This document shows positions 32,461 through 43,837 of a stretch of DNA of 64,000 bases, piece after piece; positions within the stretch are counted from its first letter, which is position 1; each line of letters begins with the position of its first letter. A program made the translations under genes and the position numbers. Origin of the DNA: Molossus alvarezi (lineage: Eukaryota > Chordata > Mammalia > Chiroptera > Molossidae); NCBI GenBank assembly GCA_037176705.1, contig CM073888.1, positions 46,258,810 to 46,322,809 of the forward strand. The letters are read 5' to 3'. A model generated the notes under the pieces. That model saw nothing but the letters and a program-made list of their open reading frames with translations, made no database searches and was not told the DNA's origin.

Positions 32461-32940
32461 GACAAGGGTGTGGTCAGAGGGTGGATTCACAGCACAGACA
32501 GTAGGGGTGGGGTGCACTTATTGATAATGACAGGTTCTAGAGGATGTTCTTGTGAGTGAGTGGCTGTAATGGGCTGGAGGAGAGGGGGTCAGAGAACTCC
32601 AGGGCTCAAGGAGTCCAGGGTCTTGGAAAGATCATAATCTATTCTACATATATTTTAAGTCACCAAGAATTAAGACAGGATCAGTATTAAAGACAATTAC
32701 AGTGAGAAGGAGCTATATAGTCTAAAAATGAGAAGATGGAATTGAGTTGGGGAGGAGAGGATGACGGCAAGAGTGAAGAGTATAGTGAGTGCTAGGACCT
32801 GATGACATCGAATTCAAAACGCAGAGGCAGTTCTAGGGAAGAGGGAGGGAGCATGGTCTGATACTACCAACGTTGAAAATTCAAGAGATTTCATCTAATC
32901 TATGTAGATTTAACATAATCGGGCTTTCACACAAAATTCT
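32460..32940. other. Intergenic, GA-rich continuation of old repeat sequence
   Basis: Resembles the LINE-like sequence left of 31700, but with no boundary I can set. Confidence 0.3.
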
Positions 32941-32980
32941 TTCTTTTCTTTTTTTTTATATATTTTAAATCTTTATTGTT

Positions 32981-33220
32981 TTTTTTCTTAATCCTCACCT
33001 GAGGACATTTTTCGATTTTTTTTTTCAGATAGAGTGGGAGGGAGGGAGAGAAAGAGAGACATCCACGTGAAAGGGACACATCGAATGGCTGCCACCCACA
33101 CGACCCAACCAGGGCTGGGGATAAACTGCAACTGAGGTATGTGCCCTTAGCGGGAACCGAACCCAGGTCTCTCCAGACTGCAGGCCGACGCTCTAACCGC
33201 TGAGCCAAACTGGCCAGGGC
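32981..33220 (-). mobile_element. Ves SINE inserted in the tail region of the half-L1
   Basis: Perfect 15-bp duplication taaatctttattgtt at 32966-32980 and 33221-33235. Minus-strand head ctggccagtttggctcagcgg. Confidence 0.94.
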
Positions 33221-33588
33221 TAAATCTTTATTGTTGAATGTATTACAGATGTTCCTCATTTTTCCCCATTGACTCCCGCCCCCCTCCCACCTTTTCCCAC
33301 ACTATTGTCTGTGTCCATGGGTTATGCTTATAAGTTCTTTGGTTTATTTCTTCCCACTCCCAACCCCTTTCCCTTTGAGGTTTGTAAGTCTAGCAATGAA
33401 TTTGTACTTCTTAATCCCCTCACCTTTTTCACCCATTCCTCCAACCCCCTCCCATCTGGCAACCAACAAAATGTTCTCTGTGTCTATGAGAATGTTTTTG
33501 TTCTGTCTGTTCATTTTGTCTGTAGATTTCATTGTCGATAGATATGTATTCATTGCCATTTTGTTTGTTCATATATTTTATCTTTTTC

Positions 33589-34485
33589 TTAAAAAAGACC
33601 CTTCATCATTTCATATAATAACGGTTTGGTGGTGATGAACTCCTTTGACTTTTTCTTGTCTGGTAAAGTCTTTATATGGCCATCAATTCTAAATGACAGC
33701 TTTGCAGGATAGAGTAATCTTGGTTGTAGGTTCTTGCTTTTCATCACTCTGAATATTTCTTGCCACTCCCTTCTGGCCTGCAAAGTTTCTTTTGAGAAAT
33801 CAGCTGACAGCCTTATGGGAACTCCCTTGTAGGTAACTAGCTACCTTTCTCTTGCTGCTTTTAAGATTCTCTCTTTGTCTTGAACCTTTTGCATTTTGAT
33901 GATGATGTGTCTTGGTGTGGGCCTCTTGGGGTTCATCTTGTTTGGGACTCTCTGTGCTTCCTGGACTTGTATGTCTGTTTCCTTCACCAAGTTAGGAAAG
34001 TTTTCTGCCATTATTGTTTCAAACAGGTTTTCGATTTCTTGTTCTCTCTCTTCTCCTTCTGGCACCCCCAAGATGCAAATGTTGGCAGGCTTGAAGTTGT
34101 CCCAGAGGTTCCTTACACTATCCTCGTTTTTTTTGGATTCTTTTTGTTGTTCTGATTGGGTGTTTTTTGCTTCCTTATATTCCAAATCAATGGTTTGCTT
34201 CTTGGATTTACATACTCTACTATTGAATTGGTGTAAATTATTCTTTATTTCAGTTAATGCCTCCTTCATTTCTGACTGTGCATCCATCATTTCTGACTGG
34301 TCCTTTTTTATGCTCTTGAGGCCCTCACTAAGTTCACTGAGGTTCTCACTAAATTCATTGAGCATCCTTATGAGCAGTATTTTGAACTAAGCATCTGTTA
34401 GGTTGTTTATTTCCATTTCACTTAGTTCTTTTCTTGGGGTTTTGTTCTGTTCTTCCATTTGGGACCTATTTCTTTGTCTCCTCAT
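33589..34485 (-). pseudogene. L1 ORF1-like frame of the half-L1, two in-frame stops
   Basis: The frame starts MRRQRNRSQMEEQN at 34485, which aligns with MVKHRNRSQMKEQD of the intact L1. It continues through a predicted coiled coil (SENLSELSEGLKSIKKDQ), the RNA-binding core (NICILGVPEGEE, PRHIIIKM) and the C-terminal domain (ARREWQEI, LLYPAKLSF) to 33589. It is broken by TAG codons near 34390 and near 33839, but there is no frameshift. Its 298-codon length fits full ORF1p. The light damage suggests a fairly recent copy. Confidence 0.85.
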
Positions 34486-35338
34486 TTTGGCTGCCTCCCT
34501 GTGTTTGTTTCTGTGTATTACTTAACGAGCGGTATGGGGCTAGCTGAGACCAGATGCTGCTCGTTTGAAAGAATTTAGGAAAATCTGAAGCAGGATCCAA
34601 GGCGGGCCAATCCTATGGTTAAGCAACTGGCAACAGCTTGGGTGGGCCTGAAAGTTGGGTGGGGCCTGGCCTCAGGGAATCACCAGGGCGGGGCTAGAGT
34701 GTGAGCCAGGTTGCTGGAGTCCCAGATATGGCAGCTGTCTGCCGCCCCAGGGAAGGGCTCACCAAAGGAACAAAGGCCTCTGACAGCACGTTTGTTCCGG
34801 AGATAGCTCCCTCTCCAGCTCTCGCTCCAGTGCCAAACAGCTCAGTTTTTCCCTGTATGTCTTTGGTGCCCCTCGAGCTGCCTCCCCTCCAAGCTTAGAG
34901 GGAGTGAGTTCAATAAGTCCGTGTGTGGGCCCTTTAAGGAGCTGCCTGGGGCTCCAGCCGCTTCAGCTTCCCTGAGCCTCAGTTCCTGATGGTTTTTCCA
35001 GCCAGAAGTTATGGGGACTTCTCTTCCTGGCACTGGAACCCTGAGCGGGGTGTCTGGTGTGGGACGGGGACCCCTCAGTCCTCAGGGAGGACCTTCCCAG
35101 CCGAGGTGTCCTCCTGATTTTTATCCGCCACACGTGGATGTGGGACCAGCCCGTCAGCCTCTGCCCCTCCTACCAGTCTGGATGTGGCTGCTGCTTTAAT
35201 TTCGTAGTTGTAGGACTTCCATTCAGCTTGATTTAAGGTGGTTTTGAATGATGGTTTTTCTGTAGTTTAGTTGTAACTTTGATGTGGTTGTGGGAGGATG
35301 CAATACCGCGTTTACCTACACCACCATCTTGACCGGAA

Positions 35339-36440
35339 GTCAAATTCTTGCTTCTTTGTAAATCAGATAATCAGGCAAAGCAGGCCTTCTGACTGCTTTG
35401 CTACCCACAATGATTTCCCCGCTCCTCTGTGTATCTGGGTTTGGCTCCCCTGTTCTAGCAATTCAAGAGCCACCAAATACTTAACCTTACTTGCCTTATT
35501 CAGGTAGTCCCTTTGAGAGATACAGGGTTTCTTAAGCATGTACAGATTGATAATAGAATCATAGCCATTTTAACAAAGGGATATAGAAACTCTTCCCAAA
35601 TGGTATCACTTTTACCAATTTTCAAAAGTATGTTGTGGAATACTTCAGCTGAGGACTTGAATATTTGGGTAGTACTAAACGATAGTGTATCATCACTGTT
35701 GATCTCTAGGGGGCGTCATTCCCAAAGACTACACCTCGGAAAGGTTTCAAAATAGGTGTTGACAACTTTTTCAGTAATTGTGCACTCTTCCTGGCATTAC
35801 GGTTGGGGTTTTTCTCATTACTTTCTAAGCATCTCCTCTTTTTGTCAGTAGCATTGGCATCATGTCTGTTGGGGGATATTACAGCATAAACTGTAGAAGG
35901 TTTCAAAACAAAAGTCAGTTTTAAATAGTATGTTGAAAGCCAAGGGAAGATGACTGTCAATCCCTTTGAGGAAGGACAAAGTAGTCAAACAATGTTTCAT
36001 CAGGAAAGCCGAGAGAGAAGAGAACATAGCAAAGCCAAATACGGTATGGAGAAAGAGGCAGCCTGGTGGAGAAAATGACTACAATTGTATTCTACTGTGT
36101 TTTTCTGTTGTTGGCATTTATGTACATCTTTTCCAAAAATCAGTTCACATACGCCCATTTATCTGTTTAAATTCTTGTGCCAAAACGTTTAGGGTGGTTG
36201 TTGGTTGTCTTCAGCTGAGTGGGGTTAGGAGTGATATTTTCTTCTTCCAACTTTTCTGGGTTTCCCAAGTGTTCCTCAGTGTATCGGTTTTGTGACAGGA
36301 TAGAAAGCCAGGCCTCTCTCCATCCACGCGGGGAGCCGGTCCTGCCAGGGCAGACAGACCCTCCCCTAGTTCTGCAGTTCTGGTCCTCCTCCAGCTTTCT
36401 CTGCTTTGTCACTTCAGTCACGTCCCAATCCCGGAGAGAT
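35339..36440. other. Sequence upstream of IRAK3, no recognised element
   Basis: No SINE or L1 motif. It probably includes the distal promoter of IRAK3. Confidence 0.4.
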
Positions 36441-36449
36441 GGGAAACCG

Positions 36450-37020
36450 CTTCAAAGTTAAAGCCAGCGATCAGGAATCAGCAGAGGCAGAGAGACCCCG
36501 CGACCAAGCCGGGTGTCCCCGGGGACATTTGCGGGGAGCGGCCCTTTGCGTCATGTGGGGCCCGCCCCTTCCAGGACCTGGGCTCGGCGTGTTCTGCCGT
36601 CTTGGCCGCGGTCGTGGAAGCAGGATTTCCGCGGTTGTGTAACGGCCCCTCGCGGGCGTGCAGAGGCCCGGGCCCCGCATCCCCCTGGCTCCGGCAGCCG
36701 CGCCATGGCCTGTGCGGCGGCGGCGGGGCGCGGCGGGGCGCGCGGCGCGCTCTCGGTGCACACGCTGCTGTTCGACCTGCCGCCCGCGCTGCTGGGCGAG
36801 CTCTGTGCCATCCTGGACAGCTGCGACGGCGCGCTGGGCTGGCGAGGCCTGGGTGAGTGCGGCCGCCTGCGGGCCGGCGGGAGGGGCGCGGGGCCTCCGC
36901 GCGCACGCTCCGTCCGACCCGCCGCGCCGCGCCGCGGGGCAGCTCCGCGCCTCCCGGAGCGCGGGACGGGTGGTTCGCACGAGGAAGCTGCCCTTTACTG
37001 GGCCTCGGGAGGACACCGCT
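36450..37020 (+). promoter_or_regulatory. IRAK3: CpG island and promoter of IRAK3
   Basis: CpG-dense block around exon 1 with GC boxes (ggcccgcccctt at about 36558-36570) and no TATA box near the ATG. The transcription start is inferred to lie in the 250 bases upstream of 36705. Confidence 0.75.
36705..36852 (+). CDS. IRAK3: IRAK3 (IRAK-M) coding exon 1: start of death domain
   Basis: The ATG at 36705 follows a cgcc Kozak context. The exon encodes MACAAAAGRGGARGALSVHT, then LLFDLPPALLGELCAILDSC and DGALGWRGL plus one G, ending at donor gtgagt (36853). This is the N-terminal arm and first part of the death domain of IRAK3, the pseudokinase that dampens Toll-like and IL-1 receptor signalling in myeloid cells (family knowledge). 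Exons 1-5 join in phase for 201 codons of a protein that is about 596 residues in human. The gene runs right, head-to-head with TMBIM4, as in other mammals. No lesions are seen. Confidence 0.96.
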
Positions 37021-37099
37021 CCCTGGGACTCTCCCAGGAGCTCCCCCTTCTCTAAAAGGAACTCTGGGTATGCAGCAAGATTAAGGGAGCGGAAGCTTG

Positions 37100-37972
37100 G
37101 GAAAAACAGCTACCCGCGTGAAACCGTCTAAGGTTTGCCAACCACCCTGCCTTCCTTGGCTCAGACGCTGCAAATCAGAATGCCTGCGTGAGGTCTACTT
37201 GTCACGGCTACGTTACCCTGGACTGGTGTTTTCAGGGCGTTCTCAAGTGACCACCTGACTTAAATTTTAGGTGAAATGCTAAAGTAAAATACTATTTGTA
37301 ATTAACCTGGCTCCCAGTTTTCTTAATTATCTTATTTACCCAATTTTATGGAATGAAGGTTTATGCTAAAGAATGGCTTTTTGTTTTAGTCTAGAAAGTT
37401 GGCTTCAAAACTCCATTTTACGCGGTCGTTGGAAGGTCCAGCAACTGCCTGTTGGAAGTGTTGAGTGTGATACTCAAACGATTCAGACAAAAATCTTTTA
37501 GTTTAGCAGGGGCGATTTTGGTTATATTTGATACTCTATGATGCCACATTTAGTTTTAGTTGAAAATAAACACAATTATATACAAACAACTTAGCCTTAA
37601 TTTTCTAAAATAGCTTCTTCTTACCAAAAATAGCAGAAGGCCCAGAGGGGGAAAATTTGTAATTGTTGTTGAATATGGTCACACTTTCTGGAATGTGGCA
37701 TTGGGCTTCTAGTTATATAAAATTTGTTTATATATATCAGCTCTGTAATTTTTAATTATAACCCTTAAGTAAATGCCTCAGAAAAGGATACTTGAGTCTG
37801 ATATCTGGAAAGCATAGTTTCCAAGGTAATTTGAGGGATAAGATCCCTTCCCATCCAGATCTCTTTGAAATGAATGATGGTATTGGCAATTTTTGCGCCC
37901 ATTGGTTTCCTAGGGTTACTAACTGTATGAGAGAAAAATATTTTTAGTCCAGTCCACAGTTAGCAAATAAGG
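37100..37972. other. IRAK3 intron 1, left part, no element recognised
   Basis: AT-rich intronic sequence between exon 1 and the L1 target site. Confidence 0.5.
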
Positions 37973-37998
37973 CTGGGTAGGTATTATAATTTGCTTTT

Positions 37999-38030
<32 letters not shown>

Positions 38031-38266
38031 TATTTTTGTTACAGATATTTTACCTTTTTACCCCATTGGCACCCCCACCCTACCCCCCCCTCCACCCTTT
38101 CCCCGGCTTAGTTGTCCATGTCCATTGGTCATGCATACATGCATATAAGTTCTGTGGTTTATCTCTTCCCACCCCCCCACCCCCCATCCCCTCTACTGAG
38201 GGATGTCAGTCTGTGCCCTACTTCCATGTGTCTGGGTCTACTGTATTCCTCAGGCTGTTATGTTCA

Positions 38267-41200
38267 TTATATTCCGTATATAAGTGAGATCATGTGGTAT
38301 TTGTCTTTTTCTGCTTGGCTTCTTTCACTTAGGATAATACTTTCCAGGTCCCTCCATGTCGTCTCAAAGGATAAGAGATCTTTCTTTCTTACCGCTGCAT
38401 AGTACTCCATTGTGTATATGTACCACAGCTTTTTTATCCATTCGTCTACTGGTGGACACTTGGGCTGTTTCCAGATCTTAGCTATTGTAAATAGTGCTGC
38501 TATGAACATGGGGGTACATATATTCTTCCTGATTGGTGTTTCAGGCTTCTTAGGGTATATTCCCAGCAGTGGGATCACTGGGTCAAATGGAAGTTCAATT
38601 TTTAATTTCTTGAGGTAGCACCATATTGTTTTCCATAGCGGCTGCACCAGTCTGCATTCCCACCAGCAGTGTATTAGAGTCCCCTTTTCTCCACACCCTC
38701 GCCAACACTTGTTGTTTGATGATTTGTTGATGGCGGCCATTCTGACCGGTGTGAGGTGATACCTCATTGTTGTTTTAATTTGCATCTCTCTGATGATTAG
38801 TGATGTTGAGCATTTCTTCATATGTCTTTTGGCCATTTGTATGTCCTGTTTGGAGAGGTGTCTATTCAGCTCCTCTGCCCATTTTTTAATTGGGTTCTTT
38901 GTCTTCCTTTTGTGGAGTTGTATGAGCACTCTATATATACTGGAAATTAACCCCTTATCTGATACATCATTGGCAATGATGTTCTCCCATACAGTGGGTT
39001 GCCTTTCCATTTTGATGATTGTTTCTTTTGCTGTGCAGAAGCTTTTTAGTTTGATGTAGTCCCATGTGTTCATTTTCTCCTTTATTTCTGTTGCCTTAGG
39101 TGATGTATCAGTGAAAATTCTGCTCCGTATGATGTCCGAAATTTTGTGGCCTACATTTTCTTCTAGAATTTTTATGGATTCACGGGTCACATTTAAGTCT
39201 TTTATCCATTTTGAGTTTATTTTTGTGTATGGTGTAAGTTGATGGTCTAGTTTCATTTTTTTGCATGTAGCTGTCCAATTTTCCCAACACCATTTATTAA
39301 AGAGGCTGTCTTTACTCCACTGTATGCTCTTGCCACCTTTGTCAAATATTAATTGAGCGTATTGCCTTGGGTCCATTTCTGGGTTTTCAGTTCTGTTCCA
39401 CTGGTCTATATGCCTGTTCTTGTGCCAGTACCAGGCTGTTTTGGTTACAGTCGCTTTGTAGTATAACCTGAAATCTGGTATTGTGATCCCACCTACTTTG
39501 TTCTTCTTTTTCAAGATTGCTGTGGCTATTCGGGGTCTTTTTTGGTTCCATATGAACTTTTGAAGTATTTGTTCTAGTTCTATGAAATATGTCGTTGGTA
39601 CTTTGATGGGGATTGCATTGAATCTATAGATTGCTTTGGGTAGTATGGACATTTTAATTATGTTAATTCTTCCAATCCATGAACAGGGTATGTGCTTCCA
39701 CATTTTTATATCTTCCTCTATTTCTTTTTTCAATGACCTGTAGTTTTCTGCAAATAGGTCCTTTACTTCTTTGGTTAAGTTTATTCCTAGGTATCGTAAT
39801 TTTTTTGGAGCGATGGTAAATGGGATTGTTTTTTCAGTTTCTCTTTCTGTGAGTTCATCATTGATGTACAAGAATGCCGTCGATTTCTTGACGTTAATTT
39901 TGTATCCTGCTACTTTGCCAAATTCATTTATTAAGTCTAATATATTTTTGATGGAGTCTTTAGGGTTTTCTATGTACAATATCATGTCATCTGCAAATAA
40001 TGACAGTTTCACTTCCTCCTTTCCAATTTGGATCCCTTTTATTTTTTCTTCATGTCTGATTGCTGTGGCTAAGACTTCCAGTACAATGTTAAATAAGAGT
40101 GGCGAAAGTGGACATCCCTGTCTTGTTCCTGTTCTTAATGGAAATGTTTTTAGTTTCTGTCCATTGAGTATGATGTTGGCTGTAGGTCTTTCATATATGG
40201 CCTTTATTATGTCGAGATATGATCCCTCTATTCCCACATTGCTGAGCGTTTTTATCAGAAATGGATGCTGGATTTTGTCGAATGCTTTTTCAGCATCTAT
40301 TGATATGATCATGTGGTTTTTATTCTTCATTTTGTTTATGTGGTGTATCACATTTATTGATTTGCGAATATTGTACCAGCCTTGCATCCCTGGAATGAAT
40401 CCCACTTGGTCATGGTGAATAATTTTTTTGATGTATTTCTGGATCCGATTTGCTAATATTTTGTTCAGGATTTTGGCGTCTATTTTCATCAGGGATATTG
40501 GCCTGTAGTTTTCTTTCTTCGTAGTGTCTTTTTCTGGTTTTGGAATTAGAATTATGCTAGCCTCATAGAACGTGTTTGGAAGTCTTCCTTCTTCTTGAAT
40601 TTTTTGAAATAGTTTGAGGAGAATGGGTGTTAGTTCTTTTTGGAATGTTCGGTAAAACTCCCCCGTGAAACCATCTGGGCCTGGGCTTTTGTTTGCTGGA
40701 AGAGTCTTGATTACCTCTTCAGTTTCCTTAGTTGTTATTGGTCTGTTCAAGTTTTCTATCTCTTCCGGGAATAGTTTTGGGAGACTGTGTGTTTCTAGAA
40801 ATTTGTCCATTTCGCTTAGATTGTCGAATTTGTTGCCATATAGTTGTTCGTAGTAGTTGTTAACGATCTTTTGTATTTCCGTGGTGTTGGTTGTTACTTC
40901 TCCTCTTTCATTTCTAATTTTGTGTATTTGGGTTCTCTCTCTTTGTTTCTTGGTGAGTCTAGCTAAGGGTCCATCAATCTTGTTTATCTTTTCGAAAAAC
41001 CAGCTCTTTGTTTCATTGATCCTTTGAATTGTTTTTTTGGTCTCTATGTCATTTATTTCTGCTCTGATCTTTACTATTTCCTTCCTTCTACTTGCTCTGG
41101 GGTTTTCTTTTTGTTTGCTTTCTAATTCTTTAAGTTGTGAGGTTAGACAGTCAATTAGAAATTTTTCTTGTTTTTTGAGGTAGGCCTGTAGTGCTATGAA

Positions 41201-42091
41201 CTTCCCTCTCAGAACTGCTTTCGCTGCATCCCATAGATTTTGTGTTGTTGTGTGTTCATTTTCATTGGTTTCCAGGAAGTTTTTAATTTCTTCCTTGATC
41301 TCCTCGGTGACCCATTCATTGTTTAATAACATGCTATTTAGCCTCCATGTGTTGAAATGTCTTTGCATGTTCTTGTTGTAATTGATTTCTAGTTTCATGC
41401 CACTGTGATCTGAGAAGATGCTTGATATGATTTCAATCTTCTTGAACTTGCAGAGATTTAGTTTGTGTCCTATCATGTGGTCTATCTTTGAGAATGTCCC
41501 ATGTGCACTTGAGAAGAATGTGTATTCTGTAGTTTTGGGGTGTAATTCTCTGTAGATATCTATTAAATCCATTTGGTCTAGTGCTTCATTTAGAGTCTCT
41601 GTTTCCTTGCTAATTTTTTGCCTAGAGGATCTATCTAGTGCTGTCAACGGGGTGTTGAAGTCCCCTGCTATGATTGTATTGTTGTCGATTTCTCCTTGGA
41701 AGTCCTCCAGAAGATTTTTAATATATTTTGGTGCTCCTATATTGGGTGCATATATGTTTATCAAGGTTATATCTTCCTGTTGGATAGATCCTTTCAATAT
41801 TATGTAGTGGCCGTCTTTGTCTCTAGTTATGGTCTTCATTTTGAAATCTATTTTATCAGATATGAGAATTGCTACCCCAGCTTTTTTTTGCTTTCCATTT
41901 GCTTGGAAAATTTTTTTCCATCCCTTCACTTTCAACCTATGTGAGTCTTTTGTTGAGAGGTGGGTCTCTTGTAAACAACATATAGATGAGTCATGCTTTC
42001 TTATCCAATCAGCTACTCTGTGTCTCTTTATGGGAGCATTCAATCCATTTACGTTTAAGGTGATTATTGATATGTACTTATTTATTGCCAT
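38267..42091 (-). CDS. L1 ORF2p: endonuclease and reverse transcriptase, 1274 aa, intact
   Basis: Single open frame of family-typical length (human L1 ORF2p is 1275 aa). The N-terminal APE-like endonuclease has LNVNGLN (about residues 12-18), [19 protein letters not shown] and [10 protein letters not shown]. The reverse transcriptase has [53 protein letters not shown] and the catalytic FADDMILY at about residue 700. The C-terminal cysteine motif is [18 protein letters not shown] (C-X3-C-X7-H-X4-C). All visible catalytic residues are present. It nicks target DNA and copies its own RNA by target-primed reverse transcription (family knowledge). The ATG lies 45 bp past the ORF1 stop. Confidence 0.97.
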   Translation of the reverse strand: MAINKYISIITLNVNGLNAPIKRHRVADWIRKHDSSICCLQETHLSTKDSHRLKVKGWKKIFQANGKQKKAGVAILISDKIDFKMKTITRDKDGHYIILKGSIQQEDITLINIYAPNIGAPKYIKNLLEDFQGEIDNNTIIAGDFNTPLTALDRSSRQKISKETETLNEALDQMDLIDIYRELHPKTTEYTFFSSAHGTFSKIDHMIGHKLNLCKFKKIEIISSIFSDHSGMKLEINYNKNMQRHFNTWRLNSMLLNNEWVTEEIKEEIKNFLETNENEHTTTQNLWDAAKAVLRGKFIALQAYLKKQEKFLIDCLTSQLKELESKQKENPRASRRKEIVKIRAEINDIETKKTIQRINETKSWFFEKINKIDGPLARLTKKQRERTQIHKIRNERGEVTTNTTEIQKIVNNYYEQLYGNKFDNLSEMDKFLETHSLPKLFPEEIENLNRPITTKETEEVIKTLPANKSPGPDGFTGEFYRTFQKELTPILLKLFQKIQEEGRLPNTFYEASIILIPKPEKDTTKKENYRPISLMKIDAKILNKILANRIQKYIKKIIHHDQVGFIPGMQGWYNIRKSINVIHHINKMKNKNHMIISIDAEKAFDKIQHPFLIKTLSNVGIEGSYLDIIKAIYERPTANIILNGQKLKTFPLRTGTRQGCPLSPLLFNIVLEVLATAIRHEEKIKGIQIGKEEVKLSLFADDMILYIENPKDSIKNILDLINEFGKVAGYKINVKKSTAFLYINDELTERETEKTIPFTIAPKKLRYLGINLTKEVKDLFAENYRSLKKEIEEDIKMWKHIPCSWIGRINIIKMSILPKAIYRFNAIPIKVPTTYFIELEQILQKFIWNQKRPRIATAILKKKNKVGGITIPDFRLYYKATVTKTAWYWHKNRHIDQWNRTENPEMDPRQYAQLIFDKGGKSIQWSKDSLFNKWCWENWTATCKKMKLDHQLTPYTKINSKWIKDLNVTRESIKILEENVGHKISDIIRSRIFTDTSPKATEIKEKMNTWDYIKLKSFCTAKETIIKMERQPTVWENIIANDVSDKGLISSIYRVLIQLHKRKTKNPIKKWAEELNRHLSKQDIQMAKRHMKKCSTSLIIREMQIKTTMRYHLTPVRMAAINKSSNNKCWRGCGEKGTLIHCWWECRLVQPLWKTIWCYLKKLKIELPFDPVIPLLGIYPKKPETPIRKNICTPMFIAALFTIAKIWKQPKCPPVDEWIKKLWYIYTMEYYAAVRKKDLLSFETTWRDLESIILSERSQAEKDKYHMISLIYGI

Positions 42092-42136
42092 TTTTGTTTA
42101 GTGTGGTTCTATTTTTCTTCCCATTTCTCCTGCTAA

Positions 42137-43030
42137 TTACAGCAGTCCTTTTAACATTTCTTGCAGTGCTGGTTTGGTGCTAATGTATTCCCTTAGCTTT
42201 TTTTTGTCTGGGAAGCTCTTTATTTGATCTTCTATTTTGAATGATAGCCTTGCTGGGTAGAGTAGTCTTGGATTCAGATTCTTGTTTTTCATGACTTTGA
42301 TTACTTCATGCCATTCTCTTCTGGCCTGTAGTGTTTCTTGTGAGAAGTCAGCTGAGAGCCTTATGGGGTTCCCTTTGTAGGTAACCTGTTGCTTATCTCT
42401 TGCTGCTTTTAGGATTCTCTCTTTGTCTTTAATTTGTGGCATTTTAATTACTATGTGTCTTGGTGTGGGCCTGTTTGGGTTCTTCTTACTTGGCACTCTC
42501 TGTGCTTCTTGAACTTGAATGCCTTCTTCCTTCACCAAATTAGGGAAGTTTTCTCTCACTATTTTTTTGAATATATTCTCTATCCCTTGCTCCTTTTCTT
42601 CTTCTTCGGGGACTCCTATGATGCGAATATTATTACGTTTCCAGTTGTCCCATAGTTCTCTTAAGCTGTCTTCCTGTTTTTTAATCGTTTTTTCCTTTTG
42701 TTTTTCTGATTGGTTGATTTTTTCTACCCTGTCTTCTAATTCACTGATCCGGTCCTCAGCTTCCCCTACTCTGCTTTTTAAACCTTCCAATGTGTTTTTC
42801 ATTTCGGATATGTCATTTTTTATCTCTTCTTGTTGGTTTTTAATTTCCATTTGGCTTATTTTCAGTGTCTCTATGTCCTTACTCATGCTGTTCAGCTTCC
42901 TCAAGATCATGGCTCTGAATTCTAGCTCTGTTAACATGCCTAATTGCTCCACATTGATCTCATCTTCGGTGGAGGTGTCTTGCTCTTTCATTTGGCTTCT
43001 GTTTCTGTGTTTCACCATTTTGGCTATCAC
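42137..43030 (-). CDS. L1 ORF1p: trimeric RNA-binding chaperone, 293-297 aa, intact
   Basis: The frame opens at 43030 (MIAKMVKHRNRSQ), but the second ATG at 43018 is the likely start because the half-L1 ORF1 begins at the same place. Residues about 40-130 form heptads (LNSMSKDIETLKISQMEIKN and on to LEDRVEKINQ), the coiled coil for trimerisation. They are followed by the RRM-like core (NNIRIIGVPEEEEKEQG, TPRHIVIKMPQ) and the C-terminal domain (QARREWHEVIKVM, LLYPARLSFKI). No stops or shifts. It binds L1 RNA in the cytoplasmic particle (family knowledge). Confidence 0.95.
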   Translation of the reverse strand: MIAKMVKHRNRSQMKEQDTSTEDEINVEQLGMLTELEFRAMILRKLNSMSKDIETLKISQMEIKNQQEEIKNDISEMKNTLEGLKSRVGEAEDRISELEDRVEKINQSEKQKEKTIKKQEDSLRELWDNWKRNNIRIIGVPEEEEKEQGIENIFKKIVRENFPNLVKEEGIQVQEAQRVPSKKNPNRPTPRHIVIKMPQIKDKERILKAARDKQQVTYKGNPIRLSADFSQETLQARREWHEVIKVMKNKNLNPRLLYPARLSFKIEDQIKSFPDKKKLREYISTKPALQEMLKGLL

Positions 43031-43837
43031 TGTGGGCTTTGGAGCCTGTCAAGTTCTCCCTGTGGGTGTTGGTGTTCTGCTATTTGTGGCTCCCTCTCCT
43101 GTGTTTAGATGAGTGAGGGAAGACCCACGTTGAACACCTCTGTCAAGTCTTACTTTCCTGGTTAAAGTTGCCAGTCCAGGAAAGGTACTGTTATCCTCTA
43201 GCTTTTTGCCTGGAGGCTAGCAGTCTAGGTTAATTGATGAGTTTTGGGTTGTCAGTTGATTGAAAAACTCCCTCTGGTGCTCAGCCAAGGGGCTTTCACG
43301 AGGGTGGGGCAGATGCTGGTTGTTAGTGAGCCTCAATTAGCACTTCAATGGCCCACAGGGTGGGGTTGGATCTCCGAGGGAGGGGCTGCTGCCTCTCCTC
43401 AGAGCCCTGGGAAGGAGCAATGTGGCCACAGTCCTGTGTGGCTGTACTCAGCCAAAGCTCTGAGCGCCCTCCAAACCCCGAGTGTCCCGACACAGTTCCA
43501 GTCCAGTCTGCCCTCCCTCTGCCGGAGCCCAAGGTGAGTGGCTGTGGCTGTTTCAGCCTCTGTCCCGGCTGCGCTGTGGAGCCGCCTGGGAGTGTGACCC
43601 GCGGGCGCCGCTCCCAGCTAAGGCCGCTGCCGAGCTGCCGACCGTGGGCTCCCAGCCCCCGTCTCGCGCCTTCGCAAGCCTACCAGGATCGAGTCGGTGT
43701 CCCTCGTTGTATGGTCCTTGCAAGCTGCTTTTCTGTTGGTTTTTCCCGTCGATTTGTCTGTGTTATAGTTGTAATTCCAGTTTGGTTCTGGGAGACGGTC
43801 TGTGTAGCTCCGCTCACTCCGCCGCCATTTTTTTTCC
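43031..43837 (-). promoter_or_regulatory. L1 5' UTR with internal promoter
   Basis: About 0.8 kb upstream of ORF1. A CpG-rich part lies at about 43560-43680, and the 5' terminus carries a YY1-type aaaatggcgg motif, as at the start of active mammalian L1s. It differs from the 5' UTR-like sequence at 22282. L1 5' UTRs often have an antisense promoter; here that would fire rightward in the IRAK3 sense direction (inference). Confidence 0.75.

Larger units (their letters stand above)
32940..35338 (-). mobile_element. Half-L1 (HAL1-like) non-autonomous element
   Basis: On the minus strand: a 5' end with ggtcaagatggtggtgtagg (YY1-like site, about 35315-35335), a CpG-containing 5' UTR to 34486, an ORF1, about 27 nt matching the first ORF2 codons (MAMNTYLST), then directly an L1-type 3' UTR and A-tail. 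All of the endonuclease and reverse transcriptase part is absent. Without the nested SINE it is about 2.1 kb. Possible imperfect duplication: aaattctttctt on the left, aaattcttgctt at about 35341. HAL1-type elements are known in mammals and use the machinery of full L1s. Confidence 0.85.

Noticed and set aside
36471..37131. Several long frames on both strands around 36.5-37.1 kb
   Set aside because: GC-rich sequence lacks stop codons by chance; only the frame from 36705 to 36852 matches IRAK3 and ends at a donor.
39771..40418. 215-codon plus-strand frame
   Set aside because: Antisense shadow of the intact L1 ORF2.
42519..43112. 197-codon plus-strand frame
   Set aside because: Antisense shadow of L1 ORF1 and its 5' UTR.
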